A DNA stretch of 64,000 nt from Pseudomonas frederiksbergensis. Its GTDB lineage: Bacteria > Pseudomonadota > Gammaproteobacteria > Pseudomonadales > Pseudomonadaceae. Each line of letters opens with the position of its first letter. The first letter of the stretch is position 1. Positions 58,511 through 64,000 of the stretch are shown here, piece after piece. Made by a program: the position numbers and the translations under genes. Where the stretch lies: the NCBI RefSeq assembly GCF_003732705.1, contig NZ_MOBR01000044.1, positions 48,356 to 112,355 on the forward strand, in the 5' to 3' direction. Below the pieces are notes generated by a model. That model was not told where the DNA came from and did not search any database. It saw nothing but the letters and a program-made list of their open reading frames with translations.

Positions 58511-58616
58511 TTTGTTACTCCAGGCTAAGACTGCCTTTGGCGCTCCTTATATCGACATTCTCCCGGCGGGTAAAAAAGATTTTTTCAATCGGCATATCAA
58601 TAAATCTAATAGCGCC

Positions 58617-59255
58617 TCAATCGTCCGAGGTCTTTTGCTTGTATTCGCACAAGTCCTCGATCCGGCAACTGCCGCAGCGGGGCTTGCGGGCCAGGCAAAC
58701 GTAGCGCCCGTGGAGGATCAGCCAGTGATGGGAGTCGAGCAGAAACTCCTTGGGCACGAATTTCATCAGCTTGTTTTCCACCTCGACCACATTTTTGCCG
58801 GGAGCAATGCCGGTACGGTTACTGACCCGGAAAATATGGGTGTCCACGGCCATGGTCAACTGACGGAACGCCGTATTGAGCACCACGTTGGCGGTCTTGC
58901 GGCCGACACCGGGCAGGGCCTCCAGCTCTTCGCGGGTCTGGGGCACTTCGCCGCCGTGTTTTTCCACCAGCAGGCGACAGGTTTCAATCACGTTCTTGGC
59001 CTTGCTGTTGAACAGGCCGATGGTCTTGATGTACTCCGTCAGCCCTTCGACCCCCAGGGCATAAATCGCCGCCGGGGTATTGGCCACCGGATAGAGTTTC
59101 GCCGTGGCCTTGTTGACGCCGACATCGGTGGACTGTGCCGACAGAATCACCGCGATCAGCAGTTCAAACGCTGAGGAGTAGGCCAGTTCGGTTTTCGGTT
59201 CCGGGTTGTCTTCGTGCAGCCTGCGGAAGATTTCGTAACGTTTTGCGGCATTCAT
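58617..59255 (-). CDS. nth: Endonuclease III
   Basis: 212 residues. DNA glycosylase/AP lyase for oxidised pyrimidines. Helix-hairpin-helix LPGVGRKTANVVLN with catalytic Lys120 and Asp138, and the C-terminal [4Fe-4S] ligands Cys187, Cys194, Cys197 and Cys203. Last gene downstream of the rnf group, 25 bases after rnfE, on the same strand. Confidence 0.97.
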   Translation of the reverse strand: MNAAKRYEIFRRLHEDNPEPKTELAYSSAFELLIAVILSAQSTDVGVNKATAKLYPVANTPAAIYALGVEGLTEYIKTIGLFNSKAKNVIETCRLLVEKHGGEVPQTREELEALPGVGRKTANVVLNTAFRQLTMAVDTHIFRVSNRTGIAPGKNVVEVENKLMKFVPKEFLLDSHHWLILHGRYVCLARKPRCGSCRIEDLCEYKQKTSDD

Positions 59256-59280
59256 GGGTGATGCGTTTCCTCGTAAGCGG

Positions 59281-59859
59281 TCAGTTTGAGGGCGTTTGAC
59301 GATGCCAGGCTTGCCAGCCGGCGATCAATAACCCCAGCAGAATGAATCCGCCGGGGGCGAGGGTAGCCAGGCGCAGGCCGCCGTCGGCAGTCAGAACAAC
59401 GCCGGGCCAATCCAACCCGCCGGTCAGCCAGGACAGATGCGCAGCGAGAGTGCCGTTGCCGATGAGTTCGCGCAGCAGGCCCATGCCCACCATTAACGCG
59501 CCGAACAGGCCACACAGGCGCAAGCGATCAGGCCAAGGGCTGTGGAAAAAATCATTGCTGTCCATTACGACGCATTGCAAGGCGATCAGTCCGGCGTACA
59601 ACCCCAGGTGTTGCTGCCATTGCAGCGACCAGGCTTGCCCGGCGAGCTCAGCGCAACTGGTTAGCGCGGCCGCCAGCATAACGCCGGCTGGCACACGTGC
59701 CCACGGGACGAGTCGGGCACGCAAAGGTCCCATCCCGGCGCCATACACAGCCATCACCGCCACGAACATCAGCCACAGGCCCAGGGCGGTCATCAGAGAG
59801 CCGGTGGCGCCGATCAGTGGCGCCAGCATCAGCGAGTTCTGCACAGAGGCCTTATTCAT
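59281..59859 (-). CDS. rnfE: Rnf complex subunit E
   Basis: 192 residues from the ATG at 59859, which overlaps the rnfG stop by 8 bases. An NqrD/RnfE-type inner-membrane subunit with six helices; NSLMLAPLIGATGSLMTALG and QCVVMDSNDFFHSPWPDR correspond to the family's first helix and central region. It differs from typical RnfE in low sequence conservation, as is known for pseudomonad Rnf. Function: electron transfer between a nicotinamide or ferredoxin pool and membrane partners. Confidence 0.82.
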   Translation of the reverse strand: MNKASVQNSLMLAPLIGATGSLMTALGLWLMFVAVMAVYGAGMGPLRARLVPWARVPAGVMLAAALTSCAELAGQAWSLQWQQHLGLYAGLIALQCVVMDSNDFFHSPWPDRLRLCGLFGALMVGMGLLRELIGNGTLAAHLSWLTGGLDWPGVVLTADGGLRLATLAPGGFILLGLLIAGWQAWHRQTPSN

Positions 59860-60463
59860 GGACGCTGCTCCCGACCCACTGTTGCCGATGTTCATCAAAG
59901 TAGCGCAAGGCCTCGTGAACGGCGTTGATTACCGCTCTTGAGGTGGTGGTCGCACCGGCCATTTGATCGAATTGTCCCTGATCCTTTTTCAGCGCCCAGC
60001 CAGTGTCAGCGGGATCAGTGCGCGACTTACCGGTGAAGAGGTGCAACCAGGCGTTCGGCCAGTCGGCGAGACGACCGCCCAGGCCCGGCGTCTCCGCCTG
60101 TTTGAGGGTTTTGACCCCGAGCAGTTTGCCGTTGGCGTCGATGGCGACCAGTAACTCGATGGTGCTGGTATAACCCACCGTCTGGCTACGCAGCAAAACG
60201 GCGCTGGGTTGGCCGGTCTTGGTTGCCAGGTAACCCCCCAGCAGTGTGCTGTTGGCCAGCGCAATGTTGTCGAGGGCCAATGGCTGTTCCAGTGGCTGGT
60301 TGTCGTAGCTGTCGGGCGGCAACATATCCAGCAGGGTGCGACTGTCGATCAGGCGTTGTTCAGTGGCAATCCGAGCAGCGCTGGTGTGATGCACAAGGTA
60401 AGTCGCGCCCATTCCCAGGCCGGCCAATAACACCAATGTCACAACGCTGGCCGCCCGGTTCAT
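59852..60463 (-). CDS. rnfG: Rnf complex subunit G
   Basis: 203 residues with one N-terminal membrane segment (VVTLVLLAGLGMGATYLVHH) and a periplasmic FMN-binding domain. The covalent FMN motif is AGATTTSRAV (expected S/TGAT[ST]), so flavinylation is likely. Start overlaps rnfD stop by 4 bases. Confidence 0.9.
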   Translation of the reverse strand: MNRAASVVTLVLLAGLGMGATYLVHHTSAARIATEQRLIDSRTLLDMLPPDSYDNQPLEQPLALDNIALANSTLLGGYLATKTGQPSAVLLRSQTVGYTSTIELLVAIDANGKLLGVKTLKQAETPGLGGRLADWPNAWLHLFTGKSRTDPADTGWALKKDQGQFDQMAGATTTSRAVINAVHEALRYFDEHRQQWVGSSVHE

Positions 60464-61452
60464 GGTGCGTTTCGCTCCTGCCGGGCGGCGACAAACCGCT
60501 CCAGCGCCGGTACGCAGAGGTTCATCAGCAGCACGGCGAAGGCCACGCCGTCAGGGTAACCACCCCAGGTTCGAATCAGATAAGTCAGCAGCCCGACGCC
60601 CACACCGAACATCAACCGGGCACCCGGGCTTTTAGCGCCGGACACCGGCTCCGTGATGATAAAGAAGGCACCCAGCATGCTTGCGCCAGTGAGCAAATGA
60701 AACAGCGGCGAACCATGGGAGTCCGAGCCCGAACCGTTCCAGCACAACAGGCTAATGATGAACAGGCTGGCGAGCATGCCGACCGGTGCATGCCAACTGA
60801 ACACCCGTTGCTGCAGCAGAAAGGCGCCACCGGCCAGAAACGCCAGGTTGACCCATTCCACGCCACGTCCGCCGAAATGGCCGAACGCCGGGTTGCCGGC
60901 GAACAGCTCATCCATGGTCAGGCTTTTATTGATGCGCAGGCTGTCCAGCGCCGTAGCCTGGACCCAGGCATCCGGCGTCTGGCTGAAACTGAAACCGAAG
61001 ATCTGCTGAAGGCCGCCGAGCAGGTCCATGCCATGGGATGACGGCCAATGGGTCATCGGCTGGGGGAAGGTCACCAGCGCCAGGGCGAAACCGAGCATGG
61101 CCGGGTTGAACGGGTTCTTGCCCACGCCGCCATACAGGTGTTTACCGAACAGCATCGCGGCGCTGGCCGCACTGACCGTCAGCCACCACGGACAATAAGG
61201 CGGCAACGCCAACGCCAATAGCGTCGCCGTGACCAAGGCACTGCCGTCGCTCAAGGTGGGTTTGAGCGGGCGTTGGCGCAGCTTCAGCACGGCAGCCTCG
61301 ACGGCCAGTGCCGTCATCGCTGTCAGAATCAGATTGATCAAAACCCCCCAGCCGTACAGCCAAAACAACACCAGCATCCCCGGCACGGTGGCCAGCAATA
61401 CCAGCTTCATGGCCTGCTGAAGGCGTTCGTCTACCGATTCAAGGGGCGACAT
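60460..61452 (-). CDS. rnfD: Rnf complex subunit D
   Basis: 330 residues, integral membrane NqrB/RnfD-type with about ten helices. FMN-linked Thr site is probably in DAWVQATALDSL; PFNPAMLGFALALVTFP and FFIITEPVSGAKSPGARLMFG are conserved blocks. Its start overlaps the rnfB stop by 14 bases, which leaves no room for rnfC. Confidence 0.9.
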   Translation of the reverse strand: MSPLESVDERLQQAMKLVLLATVPGMLVLFWLYGWGVLINLILTAMTALAVEAAVLKLRQRPLKPTLSDGSALVTATLLALALPPYCPWWLTVSAASAAMLFGKHLYGGVGKNPFNPAMLGFALALVTFPQPMTHWPSSHGMDLLGGLQQIFGFSFSQTPDAWVQATALDSLRINKSLTMDELFAGNPAFGHFGGRGVEWVNLAFLAGGAFLLQQRVFSWHAPVGMLASLFIISLLCWNGSGSDSHGSPLFHLLTGASMLGAFFIITEPVSGAKSPGARLMFGVGVGLLTYLIRTWGGYPDGVAFAVLLMNLCVPALERFVAARQERNAP

Positions 61453-62650
61453 AGGCCTCCACCAGACGTTCGGCTTCCAGCAGTCGGGCGCGGGCCTTGT
61501 CCATCAACTCGGCAGGCGTATCGGGATGTCGTTCAAGTTTGCTGACGTCCGCACGGGCGTAGGCCAATTCGGTTTTCAGCTGTCGAAGTTGGCTGTTGAT
61601 CGGGCGTTTTTCGACGCGCATCAGGTCAGGTGCCGGTTGATCGCTGAGCGCTTCAGCCTCGTGCAAGGCCTGTTCGGCATTTTTCAATGCGAGCGCCAAC
61701 GCTTCGATCTGTTCTACCGGAGCTTCGCTGGTCTGCGCTTTTTTCAGTTCGGCGCGGCGCATGGCTAACTGGATTTTTGCCCGTTTCAGCTCCGCGTCTT
61801 TCGCCGGGGCAACAGGCGCCGGGGCGGGTGGCGCGCTGCTTTCCAGTTGCGCCAACGCCTGCTCGGCGACTTCGAACTGTTGTTGCAGCACGATCAGTTG
61901 CGATTGCTGCTCGAAGGTCGGCGGATGCCCGAATGCCTTGAGCGATTTGTTCAATTGCGCCCGACTCATGGCCACATCGATCTTGGCCTTTTTCAGCGCC
62001 GCATCAGCCGTCGCCGCTTTCTGCGCGCGAACCCGCTCAAGGGCCGCCTGGACCGGATTAACCGCCATTTCGCTGGGTTGCGCGGCACGTTGCGCGCGGG
62101 CCTGACGTTCGGCAATTTTCTGTTGTACTTCCCGCTGCAACCGAGCGTTGCGTTGCTCGAAACGCCGCCGCGCCCGATTGCGCTTGGTGGCCCGGGCCCG
62201 TTGTTCTTCGAGGCTGAACGCCAGGCCGCCGACGATCGGCAGCACCGTGGCCAGCGGCAACGGGCGCATTTCGATGCAGTCCACCGGGCACGGCGCCACG
62301 CACAGGTCGCAGCCGGTGCATTCATCGACGATCACGGTGTGCATCAGCTTTGCCGCGCCAACAATGGCGTCCACCGGGCAAGCCTGGATGCATTTGGTGC
62401 AGCCAATGCATTCGGCTTCGCGAATGTAGGCAATCTGCGCCGGCGCCGAACCGCGACTGACATCCAGTTCCAGCACTGGCACCTTCAGCAGATCCGCGAG
62501 GGCAGCGATGGTTTCGCTGCCGCCCGGCGGGCATTTGTTGATCGACTCGCCGCTGGCGATGCCTTCGGCGTAGGGCTTGCATCCGGGGTGGCCGCACTTG
62601 CCGCATTGGGTCTGGGGCAAGAGGGCGTCGATGCGTTGAATCAGACTCAT
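61439..62650 (-). CDS. rnfB: RnfB with long RnfC-like C-terminal tail
   Basis: 403 residues, about twice the usual RnfB length. No N-terminal membrane helix: it begins with the cluster domain, Cys16, Cys19, Cys24 and Cys40. Two ferredoxin-type clusters follow (Cys81-84-87-91 and Cys111-114-117-121). From about 145 the protein becomes a charged, Ala-rich helical tail with repeated units (LKKAKIDVAMSRAQLNKSLK at 219 and LKRAKIQLAMRRAELKKAQ at 288, a weaker third near 358). Repeats of this style are typical of the C-terminal end of RnfC. The start overlaps the rnfA stop by 4 bases. Likely an rnfB-rnfC 3' fusion after loss of the RnfC core. Confidence 0.88.
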   Translation of the reverse strand: MSLIQRIDALLPQTQCGKCGHPGCKPYAEGIASGESINKCPPGGSETIAALADLLKVPVLELDVSRGSAPAQIAYIREAECIGCTKCIQACPVDAIVGAAKLMHTVIVDECTGCDLCVAPCPVDCIEMRPLPLATVLPIVGGLAFSLEEQRARATKRNRARRRFEQRNARLQREVQQKIAERQARAQRAAQPSEMAVNPVQAALERVRAQKAATADAALKKAKIDVAMSRAQLNKSLKAFGHPPTFEQQSQLIVLQQQFEVAEQALAQLESSAPPAPAPVAPAKDAELKRAKIQLAMRRAELKKAQTSEAPVEQIEALALALKNAEQALHEAEALSDQPAPDLMRVEKRPINSQLRQLKTELAYARADVSKLERHPDTPAELMDKARARLLEAERLVEAYVAP

Positions 62651-63216
62651 GTTTTGATCAGTCCACTGAATCCGAGAAAAGCCACTGCGATCAGTCCGGC
62701 GCCGATCAACTGGATCGGCAAGCCACGAAAGGGCAGGGGAACATCGTTATCACGTGTGCGCTGTTGCAAGTCGCAGAACAGGCTCAGCACCAGCCAGAAA
62801 CCCAACCCGGCGCCGAGGCTCAGGGCGGTGGCGTGGAAAAATCCCTGGTCGTCCTGAGCGTTGAGCAAGGTCAGGCCGAGCACGCCGGCGTTGCCCAGCA
62901 GCAATGGCCAGAGGCCCTCGAATGAAAGTTTTGGAAGTGATCGCGACAGCAGCTTCAGCAGCGGGGCAATCAGCAAAACGCTCAGTGGCAGGAACACGAA
63001 CAGGCGCAGGGCCGTGAGGTCCAGCGGCACCAACAGCCAGTGGTAGATTGCGTAACCGAGCAGGCCAACGATCAGCATCAGACTCGCCGTGGCAATGCCC
63101 AGCGCATGGACCTGCCGTTGTTCGGCACCCACCAGCGGATCGACGCCCAGCGGCCACTGCAACACGAGGTTGTTGATCAGGGCTGCGCTGATAAGCGTGA
63201 GAAGCAATTCGGTCAT
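62647..63216 (-). CDS. rnfA: Rnf complex subunit A
   Basis: 189 residues from the ATG at 63216. NqrE/RnfA-type membrane protein with six helices (LLLTLISAALINNLVLQWPLG at the N-terminus). First gene of the rnfABDGE-nth group. Usual length. Divergent members of RnfA are expected in pseudomonads. Confidence 0.88.
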   Translation of the reverse strand: MTELLLTLISAALINNLVLQWPLGVDPLVGAEQRQVHALGIATASLMLIVGLLGYAIYHWLLVPLDLTALRLFVFLPLSVLLIAPLLKLLSRSLPKLSFEGLWPLLLGNAGVLGLTLLNAQDDQGFFHATALSLGAGLGFWLVLSLFCDLQQRTRDNDVPLPFRGLPIQLIGAGLIAVAFLGFSGLIKT

Positions 63217-63318
63217 GACCTGGTTACCTAAGCGTCCGTATCCACATATCGTTGGGCTGATAATTACCCCTACAAAGTGAGGCCATGCATGAGAGATAGT
63301 ATGGGCCAGACATGAAAA

Positions 63319-63350
63319 TCCCACAGGCATGCCAGGCACGACTGTGGGAC
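63319..63350 (-). terminator. Possible terminator of metG
   Basis: TCCCACAG and CTGTGGGA form an 8-bp stem with a 16-base loop; on the minus strand it is followed by TTTTC. The stem starts 18 bases after the metG stop. Confidence 0.55.
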
Positions 63351-63367
63351 TTGTTCAGCGAAGTGCC

Positions 63368-64000
63368 TTACTTGATGCGCTGACCCGGCTTGGCGCCGCT
63401 GTCTGGGCTCAACAAGTAGATTTCTTCACCGCCAGGGCCGGCCGCCATCACCATGCCTTCGGAGATGCCGAACTTCATTTTCCGGGGCTTGAGGTTGGCG
63501 ATCATCATGGTCAGACGACCATTGAGCTTGGACGGATCCGGATAAGCACTCTTGATTCCGGAGAACACGTTGCGTTGCTCGTCACCGATGTCCAGCGTCA
63601 GGCGCAACAGCTTGTCGGCGCCTTCCACGTGTTCGGCCTTGACGATCAGCGCGACGCGCAAATCGATTGCTGCAAACGCATCAAAGTCGATTTCCGGCGA
63701 CAGCGGTTCCTTGACCAGCTCGCCATTGCCGGCCGGCGCAGTTTCGCCGGTATCGGTGGCGCTGGCGGTCAGGTCTTCTTTCGAGGCGTCGGTCATGGCT
63801 TGCACTTTTACCGGGTCGATGCGGGTCATCAACGGTTTGAACTCGTTCAACTGATGATTGCTCAGCAGCGTGGCGTGATCGCTCCAGGTCAGCGGCGCGA
63901 CGTTGAGGAACGCCTCGGCATCGGCGGCCAGCAGTGGCAGCACCGGTTTAAGGAAGATCACCAGTTGGCGGAACAGGTTGATGCCCAGGGCGCAGATGGC
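63368..64000 (-). CDS. metG: Methionyl-tRNA synthetase, C-terminal part
   Basis: The frame is open to the window edge, so the 5' part is outside. The 210 visible residues cover the end of the anticodon-binding helices (INLFRQLVIFLKPVLPLLA), an acidic Ala-Thr linker and the C-terminal tRNA-binding (dimerisation) domain: FAAIDLRVALIVKAEHVEGADKLLRLTLDIG and GRLTMMIANLKPRKMKFGISEGMVMAA. This is the long MetG form, which is a dimer. Essential for charging tRNA-Met. Confidence 0.95.
   Translation of the reverse strand, partial: AICALGINLFRQLVIFLKPVLPLLAADAEAFLNVAPLTWSDHATLLSNHQLNEFKPLMTRIDPVKVQAMTDASKEDLTASATDTGETAPAGNGELVKEPLSPEIDFDAFAAIDLRVALIVKAEHVEGADKLLRLTLDIGDEQRNVFSGIKSAYPDPSKLNGRLTMMIANLKPRKMKFGISEGMVMAAGPGGEEIYLLSPDSGAKPGQRIK

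Overview
The window is a contiguous piece of chromosome from a fluorescent Pseudomonas (P. fluorescens/putida group). This is inferred from gene content and order (aatJQMP-aauSR-glpM, glpFKRD, argF, grxD, bfr-bfd, rnt-pyrC-motY-argG, nth-rnf-metG), high GC with ATGA-coupled operons, and dense Pseudomonas-type REP/REPIN palindromes between genes. No rRNA, tRNA, CRISPR array, prophage or insertion sequence was found.

Region 1 (1-13.3 kb). An APC-type permease is followed by a five-gene minus-strand operon (9956 to 1564) in which every junction is a 4-base ATGA overlap. It encodes two REC-GGDEF-EAL proteins, a secreted di-haem cytochrome c peroxidase, a membrane histidine kinase and a soluble REC-histidine kinase. 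A REC/HD-GYP-like protein is transcribed divergently. The pattern suggests a redox- or peroxide-linked c-di-GMP circuit. One GGDEF-EAL protein looks like a cyclase and the other like a phosphodiesterase. A Nudix hydrolase, LysE exporter and GNAT acetyltransferase follow.

Region 2 (13.3-30.1 kb). This holds metR/metE (divergent, with a candidate MetR box), an 884-residue Ig-like repeat protein, a secreted alpha/beta hydrolase, a tandem REP array with a 72-bp period, and a DsbA/FrnE-like protein. Next is a minus-strand operon of HAD phosphatase, class III aminotransferase, esterase, histidine kinase and NtrC-type regulator. A close match to a sigma-54 promoter and palindromic upstream elements precede it. 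This is the best candidate here for an undescribed, self-regulated metabolic system. A MipA/OmpV porin-like protein and a paired small multidrug/DMT transporter close the region.

Region 3 (30.4-43 kb). Acidic amino acid uptake (aatJQMP) sits beside its two-component system aauSR and glpM. The aatJ promoter region carries a -24/-12 element and two copies of the TTCGG-N4-CCGAA motif. Glycerol catabolism (glpF, glpK, glpR, glpD) follows, with shared GlpR-like operators and a Crc/Hfq-type A-rich leader on glpF.

Region 4 (43.3-56.4 kb). Housekeeping and stress genes: ybaK, a PhzF protein, an ABC ATPase coupled to argF, an orphan molybdopterin oxidoreductase, the monothiol glutaredoxin gene, bfr, bfd, a 2-Cys peroxiredoxin, rnt-pyrC, motY and argG. 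Both argF and argG carry tandem ArgR half-sites spaced by exactly 21 bp.

Region 5 (56.4-64 kb). A small AT-rich accessory patch holds a membrane protein and a LuxR-type regulator. It is followed by a 59-residue PA3496-family gene missed by length cut-offs, nth, an rnf operon that lacks rnfC and has an enlarged RnfB, and the 3' end of metG running off the window.
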